Shown: in pieces, positions 1 to 16,534 of the stretch | Numbering within the stretch: position 1 is the first letter of the stretch | Layout: every line of letters starts with the position of its first letter | Origin: Isoetes taiwanensis | Taxonomy: Eukaryota; Streptophyta; Lycopodiopsida; Isoetales; Isoetaceae | DNA: 64,000 nt | Reading direction: 5' to 3' | NCBI GenBank assembly: GCA_021234155.1 | Contig: JAJEKV010000054.1 | Location: forward strand, 8,516,655 to 8,580,654 | Program-made: the position numbers and the translations under genes | Notes under the pieces: generated by a model | What the model was told of the DNA's origin: nothing | Database searches by the model: none | Seen by the model: only the letters and a program-made list of their open reading frames with translations

Positions 1-480
1 AAAGGGCCTCAATTGCCTTATGATTAGAAAGGCGACTTGTGGATGGATCAACCTCATGGATGTGTCCTCCCGCATAATGTCTCTTCAGCAGAAAATCTAT
101 CAAGCAGAGAATCCAAATCATTAAAAAGGATGGAGAAAAACTGAAAGAAACCATTAATGGTTCATAAGGAGTTTTACTGGCGATCATAATTCATTCCTTC
201 CAATGCCTTATGAGCCATAGCTACCTCAGCAAGAAGGACTTGGAAATTGGCTTTAAGTTCATTCAAGATGGGAGCTGACTGAGCAATAGCAACCTCATTC
301 CTGTGCTTCCAGATAGCCCAACAGCTCAGGGTCCTAATTGTGCCTTTAAATGAAAAATTCTAGTTGAGATATTGAAAAAGGGAGGCATCATCTGAAGGAA
401 CTAGCTGGATCAGAGGACAGATCCACTGCCAGAATGGGATAAGCCATGGATGATCGAGGAATATTATCAACAATAAATAA
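1..480 (-). mobile_element. L1-like LINE, C-terminal/3' fragment
   Basis: Read on the minus strand, roughly 480 down to 180 gives a broken reading frame with the block CWAIWKHRNEV, followed by a helical stretch (LNELKANFQVLLAEVAMAHK). The tryptophan-rich region followed by 'WxIWKxRN' is what follows the zinc-knuckle (zf-RVT) region in plant L1-class LINE ORF2 proteins. One stop interrupts the frame, so the copy is dead. The element runs off the left edge of the window. Assignment rests on this motif alone. Confidence 0.6.
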
Positions 481-635
481 CCTCATCGCCCTAAGTCAAG
501 ATGGGGTCAAACACCCTTCCCTTATAAAATACAACTTATCTAATGGTTGTATCTTGATTAAATCAAGATACAACATCCCATACATATAACACATTAAAAT
601 ATCTCATACAATAGCAAAATTGATTGAATAGAATA

Positions 636-968
636 TGGCGAGTCGAATCCCATCAAGATGCCCATGCTCTATGGACATAGCAGCCATTCCAACCAAAGGA
701 TTACTGCATATGATCCTGTTCAACATATGAACCTCATGTTTCCAAAAAGTCTATGTATAGAGTTAATCACTCTGGCATCGCTTAGAGTGTTTGCACTTAG
801 CGACATCAGAGTGATTACCACCTATAGAAATTCTAAAGTTTTAGAAACAATCCACAAAAAAAAAAAACAAAACACATACAAATTAGTGAGCCTTGGGAGT
901 TGAACCCCAGCAAGATGCCCATGCCCATCCAGGCATAGCAGCTATTCCAAAGATGGGATTACTGCTAT
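636..968 (-). repeat. Two copies of a SINE-like / tRNA-like repeat
   Basis: Two related blocks lie at about 636-715 and 888-968. Both contain CAAGATGCCCATGC, then CATAGCAGC, ATTCCAA and GGATTACTGC. On the minus strand each ends in a box resembling a Pol III B box (GGGGTTCAACTCCC in the copy near 900, GGGATTCGACTCGCC in the one near 645). This suggests a SINE or tRNA-derived family, but no clear A box or terminal tail is visible. The DNA between and around them to 1268 is AT-rich and shows no gene. Confidence 0.4.
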
Positions 969-1268
969 ACCTAGGGACCGTAGCCCATGAAAAATCTACA
1001 TACGCACATCACAATCCTCCATCAATTCAAACTTTTAGTCAAGTAAATTGGTCTCAATTTCAATCAACAAGGATATAATAATCACATGTATATATTGCCC
1101 AAAAACCATTATACATTGCATTGAGTAAACCTCAATTCAGCCGACCAGCAATCACATGTGTTGCAATGCACCAAGTTGAGCCCTCCAATGTCTATATGCT
1201 CCAACAAGCACTAAACTACATGTTCACATCAAAACCCATATATTTACATGAAACCATAAAAGCACGAA

Positions 1269-1409
1269 TGTAACGGACCCATGGGAGACTGCTCGAGGAG
1301 ATCTTGGTGTCACGCTTTCGAGACATCGACATAAGTGTGTAGAAGCGTCTACTCATAAACGGCTAGACGATTTTGCCAAGTTGATTGAGGGCAGATTAAG
1401 AATGTTACA
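1269..1409 (+). repeat. Candidate LTR (left copy) of a TRIM-like element
   Basis: A 141-bp block starts TGTAACGGACCC and ends AATGTTACA. It matches 6610-6754 along its whole length with scattered substitutions. The TG...CA ends and short inverted terminal bases (TGTAAC/GTTACA) are typical of LTRs. The following ATCAACATCCGAGC is a weak candidate for a tRNA primer-binding site. No gag-pol coding sequence is visible between the copies, so if real this is a non-autonomous element. A short MITE family could look the same. Confidence 0.4.
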
Positions 1410-1940
1410 ATCAACATCCGAGCATAGTTGGATCCTTGGGTAAGTCGATCCTTGGGTAAGTCTAGATTCAAGTTGAGGTTGTTGGATGATGCTAATAGTT
1501 ATACTTCAAATACATATAGAGATGACGATCTCATAGGAGGTTTGACGAATAGTTTTATGAGGTATGTGAAATTTAATGTCATGGTAATTCAATCTTGGTT
1601 GATTTTCTCCTATGCAAGGCAGATAAGCTAAGCTAGAGTAATGGACTTCATCAAGGAGCTAACTTTGATTGAGAGTTGCCAAAGTGTGCATAACATGCAA
1701 ATGAAGGTTGAAAGGTATTGTATTTCACCTTGGCTACTATTCTATATAATCATCAGATGGTCTTGTGGTAGACTCTAGTGGCAAAAGTACTTGGAGTAAG
1801 TAGTGCACCGTGTATAATGCAATGCTATTGAGGTAGGGTTCAGTTTATCATATTTGGAGGTGAATAAGAAGTTTGTTGAGTTGACATTATGGATTTCTTT
1901 CAAATAATTGGCAAAATAAGGTGGCATCAATATATTAGCA
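1410..1940. other. Non-coding interior between repeat and LINE
   Basis: This segment starts with a short tandem repeat (GATCCTTGGGTAAGTC twice, about 1430-1461) and otherwise shows no credible gene. It may be the interior of the candidate TRIM/LTR element that begins at 1269. Confidence 0.3.
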
Positions 1941-1944
1941 TATT

Positions 1945-4730
1945 GTGGTACATATAGTGATAGGAGATTTCAATGCAAGGAAAAAACAAGAACAGGCACA
2001 AATGCCACTCTACGATGAGACTGATGGACAATAGATATAGGTGGAGAGAACGGAAGAATGGGCAAGGAATACAGCAGACAAGGAGCTTAATACAAGAGGA
2101 GAAATGTTGATCGAAATTTGCACGACACTCGGCATGATAATTTGCAATGGACTACATCGATGGAGAGAGTCGGGGGGATTTCATAAGTCAAAACATACAC
2201 GGGAAGAGCATAGTAGATTGCATGATAGTGAATGAAATGACAATACCATAGGAAACATCGAACTGATGGAATGGCCGACAGGGAAGAGGGAAAGCCACAA
2301 CCCAATACGGATAGAGATGACACAACCAAGAAGGGAAAAAACTGAGACAGGAAGAGGGACAGACATAGTAGAATTAGTAATACGGTACAAGGAGGAGAGG
2401 TCAGAGCAATTCCGAAATAGGGTCCGAGAGGAATGGAGAAACAATGACTCGGAGGAGAGGGAAAACATCCTTAATGATATCCTCGTGAAAGCGGCGAGGA
2501 CGGAATTAAGGGTAGGGAAAACAAGGGCATTTGCCCCCTCAATCTGGTATGATGATGAGTGTAGACAACAAAAGAGGAGGACAAGAATAGCAAGGGGAAC
2601 AATAGAGTACCAAAAGGAGAGAGCTAAGTTCCTAAGGATGCTAAAAGCGAAAAGAAACGCGAACCTACCACACCAGCAATGGGACCTCGCCAGGATGCGG
2701 AGAAAATAGCCAAAGAGATTCCGGACACAACTGAAAGGCATGAAAGGGACAGGGCAGGAAAAGGGGATGAGAAAGGAAGGGATAGATTGGGAACAATACT
2801 TAGACAGATTATTCAAGAGATAAGGGCAGCGCCAATAAAAATGCCAAAAGAAAGACATGACCCATGTTTTACAGCTCAAGAAGTGGGGGCAGCACTACAG
2901 AAAATGGTCAATAATAAGGCACCTGACCTGTATAGGCTCACGACAAAAATATTGAAATGCATGGGGATAGAGATTATAGACCGGATAACAGGGGTTTTTA
3001 ACAAGATAGTACATACAGGAATGCTGGAGAGATGGAAATACAATAGGGTAATACCACTGCATAAAGGAGGTAGCACCGATGAGTCGGAGAATTACATAGC
3101 TCCATATTTGCCAAATGGTTTGGCAAGTTTTTGGACTGTAAGCTGAAAAACTGGGCAGAAACAAGACAACTAAGGGCACAAGGGCAGGATGGATTCAGGC
3201 CAGTCCACTCCACCACAGACCATTTAGTAACATTCAGAATATTAACCGAGCAAGCTAGGACTCAAAAAACAAAGTTGACATACTGCTTCGTGGATTTCAA
3301 AAAGACATTGGACACAGTGTCGAGAGAAAAGCTGACACAAAGATTGATAGGGCTGAAGGCACCAGAAGGACTAGTTAGATCTATCGCCCGACTATATCAG
3401 AGGGTAGATGCAAAAATGGAAGAGGAAGACAATGCTATTGATTGTGATATGGGGGTAAAGCAGGGTTGCCCCATCCCACCCACATTATTTGGAATACATG
3501 TAGATGCACTACAAAAAGACATCTGGATCCACCAAATGTACCAATAATGTTATACCCAGACGATCTAAGCATGATGGCCACCAAAAATAGAGGAATGCAT
3601 CGGATGCTGACCATACTAGAGGAATTTTGTACTGAAAAAGGGCTCACGGTGAACCTCACTAAGACGAAGATAGTGATGTTCGAATCAAGGGTTGACACAA
3701 GCCGTTCATGTACCTGGGATCAGAACTCGAGGAAGCAGCAGAGTACAAGTATCTAGGATACGAAACTCATGGTACTGGGAAATGGTCAAAAGGGGCAAAC
3801 TCGTAGTTCCAGGCACGATTGATAGTTTCTTCTTGATGAAAAATTATTGCAATAGAAGGCGAGTCATTGACTGGGACATCAAGTCATATCTATTCAGTAC
3901 ATTGGTGGCAAGCACACAACTGTATGGGTCAGTGGCATGGGGCCCCAGACTAGCAGAGAAGAAATGGGAAAAAACACGAGGGGATCTTGAGGCAATGGCA
4001 CAATCAGGAATTCAAGGTCAGAACAAACACATTAATAACAACCAGGGTGTTTGAGACAGGAGAGAGGCCAATGGAAATAAGGGCATGGGAATGAACTGTC
4101 TGATATCTGCTGAAAGATAATAGCATAAATAATCCAAACAAGCTATCGACCATAGCAATACAAGAATCCGCTAGACAACACCTCGTTTCAGAACATGGAT
4201 GGTTCGGGAAATTGGCCCAATGGACGGAGGCCTAGATATGGAACTCAGCCACATATTGCAACATAGGAAATGGGAGGATAGTTGGATGCAGGAAGTAACA
4301 GAAGTTTGGCTAAGAAAAAGGATAGGACCGAAAGCACAATGGTTGCTATATGTGTTCAATCCAATTAGGGAAATAGGTGAGAAAAATAAACAGGGAAGAT
4401 CGAATTTGCATGATCTGTGACCCGGGGGCAATTGAAGACGAAAACCATATGATGGTGGAATGTCAGGTATACAACGATATCACGATGAGTTATAACAAAA
4501 TAAAATGGGGAGAACCGATCGCGACAATGGCCCAGGGCAACACCTTCATAGACCTGGCAGATGCCATTAATGAGATGACAAGAAGACACCGACAGACCTA
4601 TGAAAAAAAAAGGGATAGTAATTTGACAACACAATAATGTGTATCAATGGATCCTGCAAAGTATGGCTCAAAGCTTATTATAACGACACTCACCTGCATG
4701 ACCCGGATGTCAGTAAAAAGTGGTGTGTTG

Positions 4731-4761
<31 letters not shown>

Positions 4762-4919
4762 GACCACCTAATAAACAGCCCAAATGATGGCTAAAAGATC
4801 TAAGCATTGCTGCTAGTAGCCACCCTCAATGGGGAAGGGCTCCCCAATGCTACATAAGTCCAAGGACCTCATGACCACAAAGACATAAAATGTATTCTAT
4901 TCTATTCTATTATATTCTA
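1945..4919 (+). mobile_element. Non-LTR retrotransposon (LINE), 5'-truncated and broken
   Basis: A plus-strand LINE relic in several frames. In order: the endonuclease tail motif GDFNAR (1963-1980) followed by a block ending in a leucine-rich endonuclease-like stretch (to about 2180); a basic linker; reverse transcriptase pieces with a QDGFRPVHSTTDHL block (3187-3230), CFVDFKKTLDTV (3283-3318) and GVKQGCP (3450s); then the catalytic box reads YPDD (3553-3564) instead of Y[AM]DD. A zinc-knuckle region (CMIC...ENH...C) lies near 4404-4465. Several frameshifts split the coding region, so it is inactive. A 27-A run sits at 4735-4761 and the copy appears to end in a TTCTA/ATTCT pentamer run at 4892-4919. 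Confidence 0.85.
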
Positions 4920-6609
4920 CAAAAATGGGTTGTCAAGGTGATGGCATTTGAGCTATAGCTGGATAAGACCACAACAAGGTGGTACCAGACAAGTTTTCGA
5001 CTGAGGTTAGTATGTTTGAATATCAACTGGACATAACAAAAGATTGAACATAATAAAAGACAAAATGGCCCTTGTGGGCATCTCCATAAACAGAAACATG
5101 CTGACAAAATGGCCCTTGTGGGCATCTCCATAAACAGAAACATGCTATGAATGGCCCTTGTGGGCATCTCCATAAACAGAAACATACTAAACATGCTGAT
5201 GTATCTCTAAGAAGGGAGCTTATCTCCGAGATGAAAACCTCGCCCTTTCGGGTTTTCGATGAAACCCTAAAGATAAACAACCGTTTAAGAGACACTATAC
5301 ACAACTGAAGAGGAAAAAGGGACAGGCCTTTTCGGGTTTACAAAATAAGTTGTAGAAGGAACTCCACATGCAGGTGCGAGCTGCTGGCTATGAAGGAACA
5401 TGTTTGAAAGCAGCATCTTCATCAACCAAATCACCAACACGACCGTGGCATCATACATGTGTTGAGGACTATTCAGGAAGCATGATTGAAAACAACATCT
5501 TTGCAACCGATATCGTAAACATGATCGCATCATCATGATGTAAGAGCTGTTTAAGAGCATCATCTTCACAATATACGTCGTAAACACGACCGAGTAGTCC
5601 TGCAAAATGAAGGCACGAGTAACACAAGGCCCCGGGCCCACTGGCACCAAAGGCTACCAAATGCAACTATTGTTGCCAACAACTATCAATAGCCAATCGG
5701 GCTCCAATACCACCAACACAGATAAAACCGTGACAGTCCAAGTCACATATCAATATAAGCCACCAAGGATCTTTATCCATATACCAGCCATCCAATCTTT
5801 AAAACCATAAATAAGCCACCAAGGCTATATAAGCATAAACCATAAACTAAGGCTCTATGACCAATAACCGAGGCAAGTCATTAACCATAAATCATAAACC
5901 ATAAACCAAGGCTCTATAACCAAAAAACCAAGACAGATCATACTAGCAAGGTCAATGGAACAACTGGAGAGAACGACCTATGCATCAGCAAATAAAGGGA
6001 AAATGAGGGAGGGAGAGTGGGTGGGCAGGTGAGCTAAGGGAAAATTCCAGAATGGAGATGCGCATAGAAGCGCTGATGCGAGAAAGCTAAATGCCAATCT
6101 ACAAATAGGCGAGAGTCTGGCAGTTCCTAACTACCTAGGACACTTGTCACCTAGCTCTAGAAGTCCATTTACCGTCTATTCATTGAAAACGAAGGTAAAT
6201 GTGACGCGATTATTGTACCATGACCCTATTTGAGATCTAAAACTAATGTAATCCATCTGGTATGAAAGTTACCAAAGATTATGGCTAGAGTAGTATGTGA
6301 TGGCCTTGAAAGGGTTCCTGGAGTATAAGAAAATACTTAATGGAACAAACTAGTCATGATGTGTACCTGTGTATAGAAGATGATATCAACCTTCGCACTA
6401 TGGTAAATTTAAGAATTGGTGAGCCGGGAGTGTACAATGTTATTTATTTTAGGCATAATAACTGGAGCAGAGCTCGAGTCTCCATGGGGGCAAGTATGAC
6501 CAGGATATTGTTGGATGGTATAGTCTTGTCTTGGCCTTGGACACCATGGGATGGTGTGGTCTATGGGCTCGTGATGCTCCAGCACGAGTATAGTTCAAGT
6601 GGAAAAGGT
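4920..6609. other. Non-coding stretch with short tandem repeats
   Basis: No gene is supported here. The stretch contains a three-unit minisatellite (5059-5188, listed separately), scattered AACCATAAACCAAGGCTC-type repeats at about 5820-5940, and unassigned AT-rich DNA. It would be the right-hand interior of the candidate LTR element 1269-6754. A purine-rich run (GTGGAAAAGG) just before 6610 could be its polypurine tract. Confidence 0.3.
5059..5188. repeat. Minisatellite, three ~43-bp units
   Basis: Three head-to-tail copies of a unit containing ATGGCCCTTGTGGGCATCTC and CATAAACAGAAACAT, at 5059-5102, 5103-5146 and 5147-5188. The third has a slightly different start. The first two are almost identical, which suggests recent expansion. 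Confidence 0.85.
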
Positions 6610-6754
6610 TGTAATGGACCCATAGGAGACCGCTTGAGTAGATCATGGTGTCGTGTTCTCGAGACTCCGACATAAATGAGTAGAAGTGACTATTCATAAA
6701 CATCTAGATAGTTTTGCCCAGTTGATTAAGAGCATGTCAGTTATGAACGCTACA
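6610..6754 (+). repeat. Candidate LTR (right copy)
   Basis: This matches 1269-1409: TGTAATGGACCC at the start, CGCTACA at the end, and shared blocks between such as GTTTTGCC and AGTTGATT. The preceding GTGGAAAAGG is polypurine-like, as expected just upstream of a 3' LTR. The two copies have diverged by many substitutions, consistent with an old insertion in which the LINE at about 1.95-4.92 kb is nested. No obvious target-site duplication is visible. Confidence 0.4.
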
Positions 6755-7320
6755 ACAAAGCACAAAATATATTTCAAACACGAGTTCATGGTTGGCCCAA
6801 ATTGCGCATGCCTTATAACATCATCCACCTGGCAAATCTCCTGAATTAGCAAAGCTTTTGCAAGACTCATGTGAAATCGCAAAGTATATAACTCCGAAAC
6901 TGGCACACCTAATTGTTCACATTCCACACTAGATATGGCATAATCAATAGAAATAAATAACACGGCATAATCAATAGAAATAAATAACACGGTAAGTTGA
7001 TGCCTCAGGATACGAAGCGATGCGGCTATCCGATGGGCCTCCATACCTATTTGTACCTTGAAAACCAACTCCTGGGCAGAGAAAGCTTCTTCTGGCTCAG
7101 TCGTATACACAACATGATCTGGATGGAAAACATCAATGCTTGATGTAATGAGTGAAGAGGGCAAAGATAGAATTGAATGATACACACCACCCTGCGGATT
7201 TGAATCACTCTCCATCACAAGCCCGCAACAATATATTACCAACAATATTACCACAAAAAGATAAAAACCAAAAAATCGCAATTGTACAATAAACACAAGA
7301 AACTTTCTACCAACAACCAT
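6694..7320 (-). CDS. Unrecognised ORF downstream of the HUH Rep relic
   Basis: An open frame of about 208 codons on the minus strand. It begins with a hydrophobic stretch (roughly residues 8-35, rich in V/L/I/F/Y), then a mixed region with an exact in-frame duplication of the eight-residue unit VLFISIDY (about residues 108-125). Its end overlaps the repeat at 6610-6754. It lies directly downstream of, and on the same strand as, the broken Rep-like gene at 7.45-8.27 kb. It could be that element's second protein or degraded 3' part, or just a chance ORF. No family is recognised. Confidence 0.25.
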   Translation of the reverse strand: MVVGRKFLVFIVQLRFFGFYLFVVILLVIYCCGLVMESDSNPQGGVYHSILSLPSSLITSSIDVFHPDHVVYTTEPEEAFSAQELVFKVQIGMEAHRIAASLRILRHQLTVLFISIDYAVLFISIDYAISSVECEQLGVPVSELYTLRFHMSLAKALLIQEICQVDDVIRHAQFGPTMNSCLKYILCFVVAFITDMLLINWAKLSRCL

Positions 7321-7446
7321 CGTATGATCACCTGTGCGGAATAACCACCAGGCACCAAAATAACCACATCAGGGATGAAACTAGGATCACTTATATCTCA
7401 AAAATTCACATCTTCCGTATCACTAGAAATACTATCATCCATTATC

Positions 7447-8268
7447 ATCCACGGCTAGGACCATTTCTCTCCATGGGCCTAAAGCCCGTAGGCAACTCAA
7501 ATAGTATGGCTCTCATATCAGAAGGCATCCAATGATTAGGATTCATCACGACTTTCCAAGCCACTCTAACTTTATACTCATTAATATGAGCAGTGTTAGA
7601 AGGGACAAGGTGAATTTTCCAAATCTAATCATCCTGCACAAGGTATATGTCAAACTCGCGGTCAACCTTCAACTACCATGATAATTCACAAAGGGGCAGC
7701 CCTGTTCAACAGATTTTTAGTGTCTAGAACAATAAGATTCTTGGCATCACCAGACCCCCAACTTAAATACAAATCCTTCTCTTTTTCCATTACAAACTCA
7801 CTGATGTTATGGAGATGGCAGAAATAATGAAGCTTACCAAGATTCTTCATACAATAACTAGTTATACCCTCAAAACAATGAAGCTTATTGTTCTTTAAAG
7901 CCTTGTAAACTAAGGCAACACCTGAGGGCTTTGAAAGCCAATTCATATCTTTCTTGATGGCCTCATTCATAGCCCTCAGAGTCTTATAATGGACCCTAAG
8001 AATGGTCTGACAGTGCAAATGATCCACATTAGCACCACGCTCTAGTGCTACTGCCCCAGCCAAACACCTCCTATTATAAAACCCAATCATGGCATCATAA
8101 AAACTTCTAGGAACATCTTGATCAGACAACCTCAACGAACATCGTGGCTCCCCAATCTTGTCTCGAAAAAGCCCCAACAGAAGAACCCCCAATTTGCAAC
8201 GAGCTCAGAGATGACAACATAGGCCCGACTACTGCCTTACCTTGCCTAGCAACCCTTTTCATAGACAT
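7447..8268 (-). pseudogene. HUH-endonuclease Rep relic, Replitron-like transposon
   Basis: Three minus-strand frames together give one Rep-like protein. The N-terminus can start at 8268 or 8262, and a shift near 8120-8190 leads into the main frame (8192-7686). There the HUH motif is seen as HLH (ORF residues 58-60, in ANVDHLHCQTILRV). About 50 residues later comes a tyrosine motif YCMK (residues 113-116, in ITSYCMKNLGKLHY), the spacing expected for a Y1 HUH nuclease. The frame stops after LLNRAAPL, and a third frame (about 7630-7447) continues with VAWKVVMNPNHWMPSDMRA and an acidic tail. Such proteins nick DNA through the tyrosine in rolling-circle-type transposition. This architecture resembles the Replitron group; an endogenised CRESS-type Rep is the main alternative. 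Two frameshifts and stops make it inactive. Confidence 0.55.
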
Positions 8269-9653
8269 TGTGCTACAGCTAAAAGAACATAAATAAAAGG
8301 AAGGTCTATCTCAGATGCAGTCAATAGAACAAAGAAACAACAGATAGAAGCACAGACAAATTCCTAACTCATGCAAGGGAACAATAACAAACCAAGAATC
8401 TGACACTTGTAGAGCACTAGAATAGCAACCCATGTGAAGGATCGCCATCTGCAGCAACGGGCCATCCTTCCTTCACGAAAAAAGACCACTAAAAGTCTTC
8501 TGTTTCGAACCTAGCATGCCATCATCAACATTTACGATATTCCTATATGAATACCCTTAAAAACCTTTAAAAACGTATGTAACAAATGTACCCTTTTTAA
8601 TTTGGGACACATTATTGTAGTTTTTTCCTTTCTATAGTATATAATATATAATGCGAGAACATCACTTTTTGTGACATGCAGTTCCTACAACCATGACAAA
8701 CAAATTGTAACAAAAGGAAGAACAAAGTCTTACTCAGGGACGAGTTTGCTGTTGCATTTTTTAGCCCTTTTTTCAATCCAAGTAAGCAATAGAGAATTTT
8801 TTAGTTTTCCTGATGCAGCTTTGTGACATGACTGACTCATAGCATTTCCATACACCTTGTAGTATTATTTTCTTTAGAGAATATTCCTGGAATTAAATAA
8901 GACTTGATTGCTTCATTAATCAAAACTGCTTCCGTTTTGATGGAGGAATAAAATAAGACTCGATTGCTTCACTAATCAAAGCCGCTTGGTTTCTATCATT
9001 CATTCCTGTCTCAACTCCTATTCCAAGATTGGAATAATAAGATGCAACATTGTCTTAGGCCCAGATTCCACCATCCCAATAGTTGTTTCCGAGATAAATA
9101 AAAAAGCTACAGCTATGCAATTGACGCAGTGCTTGAGATTCCACAGGAGGCCGGAAGTTATTGACATGGCGTAAAATATTCAGCTTTTTTAATGAGGGGG
9201 AGGGCTCGGGAGATGCGTCAAAATCCTACCACATGAGCTTGTCATAGCTTCACTTTGCTAACTACCAAGAGTGCGATGGAATGCCACTTTCGACAGTTGG
9301 CTTCGATTTGTTGCCAAGAACATGGCGGTTGTTGCCAATAACCATCCAAACTTCTGTTGTAGTGGAAGCTGTGCCTTAGGCTATGTTATGGCTATAACTA
9401 GACTTCAAAAGATATGCCACGTGTCAAAGGTGTCGGACCCCAACTTTCAAAAATCGTCAGCCATTTCTAAAAATCCAAAGTCCACGTGCTAAAAGTTAAG
9501 TTGCATGGGTATGACCCACCAATGATGTCGACTCTTTTTTTTTTCACAATAGCATGGGATCGTAGCCTTCGGGTGAGATTCCATTGCAGGGAATGACAAT
9601 TCTCTGTTTCACTAGAACTGCCTGCCTTTAAAAATTTGATTTGCCGTATACAG
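8269..9653. other. Intergenic, no gene seen
   Basis: AT-rich DNA. A short direct repeat at about 8894-8925 and 8948-8985 (AATAAGACT.GATTGCTTC followed by TAATCAAA.C.GCTT) is the only clear structure. No coding frame with recognisable content is found. Confidence 0.5.
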
Positions 9654-9752
9654 GAATGACTTGTTGCTTTAAATTTCGGGGTGGAAGCAGTGATGACGCG
9701 CGAAGCGCGGAGGCACTGCTGACACCCCGAAATTTGAAGCAGCAGGTCATTC
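9654..9752. mobile_element. Foldback/MITE-like hairpin with GC-rich tip
   Basis: A near-perfect inverted repeat about 99 bp long. The left arm starts GAATGACTTGTTGCTT and includes AAATTTCGGGGTG; the right arm is its reverse complement (CACCCCGAAATTT... AGGTCATTC). The tip is a GCGCGAAGCGCG palindrome (about 9697-9710). The RNA or single-stranded DNA would form one long hairpin. No protein is encoded. It may be a small foldback element. Confidence 0.65.
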
Positions 9753-9763
9753 GTGCAACGTGA

Positions 9764-9984
9764 ATGCAAGGTAAAAACAATTCTGTTGGGTGAAATCAGG
9801 CAGAATGGTGGGTAAAACAGCAAGAATCGTGGGTATAATAGACAGAATCGTAGGTAAAAGAGAACTATGTGGTAAAATTTTTTGTCGCAGAAGACAAAAC
9901 TGTGTTTCACATTTTTTAAAAGAACTGTTGGCACATGGCAGCACGTCATTGGCTCTTAGAACAGAATTGTTGTTACCTTGCATT
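9764..9984. mobile_element. Second inverted-repeat (MITE-like) element
   Basis: The left arm contains ATGCAAGGTAA and ACAATTCTGTT (from about 9766). The right arm near 9957-9984 contains the reverse complement (AACAGAATTGTT.TTACCTTGCAT). The roughly 170-bp interior repeats a GAATCGT.GGTA motif and has no gene. It directly abuts the hairpin at 9654-9752 and could be nested with it. Confidence 0.5.
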
Positions 9985-10596
9985 TATGTAGCTTGTGATT
10001 CCACTGCAGCAAATTTCTCGTGTTGAAATAAAATCGTGGAGCAAATCCATCGGAATTAGGGAGCGCGTGTCAAGATCTTTGATGCCGGCAAACTTTTTCC
10101 ACCAAATTGTCGGGGTCCATCCCCTGACAATTATCCCGCAGTTTAGCGTTTTCCCAGCCTCTCCCCGATGCTCCAGATCATCACCCCAAATCTAAACCAC
10201 CTTGTTAGTGGAATCACATTGGAACTCTAGAATTTTGCACATTTGATTGGCTTGCTGCGAATTGCCAGGCGCTAACATCCGCCAATGGAATTAGTGGGCG
10301 AAATCACACTAGTGAAATCGATGATTTTGTGCAACGTGGCAATGAGCTGGCAGTGGCCAAGAACTTGGGCAGGGGGTAGCCCCTGCCCAGGATTTTGGGG
10401 CATGCCCAGGAATTAATGCGTTTTGGGCACTGCCAGTGTGATAAGGGGTGCGCCCAAGAAATATAATTCTTCAAATTTGATTGGTGGAGATGTTTTATAA
10501 AACTTGGGTGTCCACTAGTGTGATTTCACCCTTATTTGTTGCGCTCAAATCCAAGGTGGCAGTCTCCACACGTCAGCCTCCAGGTCAGCAAGCATA

Positions 10597-10604
10597 TTTC
10601 CCGC
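10597..10604 (+). promoter_or_regulatory. E2F-type site (TTTCCCGC) upstream of MCM2
   Basis: TTTCCCGC, continuing as CGCCAAAA, lies about 105 bp before the inferred MCM2 start codon. This is the canonical E2F/DP recognition sequence. Plant MCM genes are established S-phase targets of E2F, so the location fits a G1/S control element. It is the only exact match seen in the 700 bp before the gene. Confidence 0.65.
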
Positions 10605-10708
10605 CAAAATGGGCAAGCCATGGCGCCCATGTGACACAGAGGAGCAGACGAGGAGCTAGACGGAACCGGGAAAGGAACTTAGCTCCGTATCACATTCGGA
10701 CTTGAAAT

Positions 10709-15920
<5,212 letters not shown>

Positions 15921-16534
15921 AATTCTCTGCATATCGCTTTTGCTTTTGACAGGTGTTTTTCCTCAACCAAAATGGGAGGGAAAATATTTGTCTTGAAACG
16001 CCCCTCAACCAATATTGTATATTAGTCCCTTTGCAGCAAATGGAGATCTGCAGTTTTGAAAAAGTATTTTGGTGCTTTTGTAATAGACCTTAAGCTAAAA
16101 TTTCAAACAAAGTAACGAGGAAAATAAAAAATTGCATGAGATCAAGCATTCTAGACGAAACTAAATTGTAAGCAAGCAGAACATTCAAGAAATCCACGAG
16201 CAGGCAGGCTGAGAAGGTTATTGATATAATTGGAATACCAAGCAATTTGGTGGGTTGCCAAGCACCTTCCATGGATAAGAGCCGGTTCACATGCAACAGT
16301 GGTCTGAGAGGGGCTGCGTTATACCCTTTGCAAATTGGTGATGGTCGGCGAGGGCGTGGCATTTTACATGACGACAGTGTGGGACAAACTCTAAGAACCT
16401 AACGAGTATATTTCCTTTAAAATTTAAGTTAGGCGGAAGGAGCCTATGAAAATCTAGACTTCATCTGGAAAGATATAAAGAAACCCATAGATTTTGACCG
16501 GAAAACTTCCTGCAATTTTTTACCAAGCCAAATA

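Noticed and set aside
2181-2879. 232-codon minus-strand ORF
   Set aside because: It lies antisense to the LINE coding region and has low-complexity Ser/Phe/Leu composition typical of a shadow frame.
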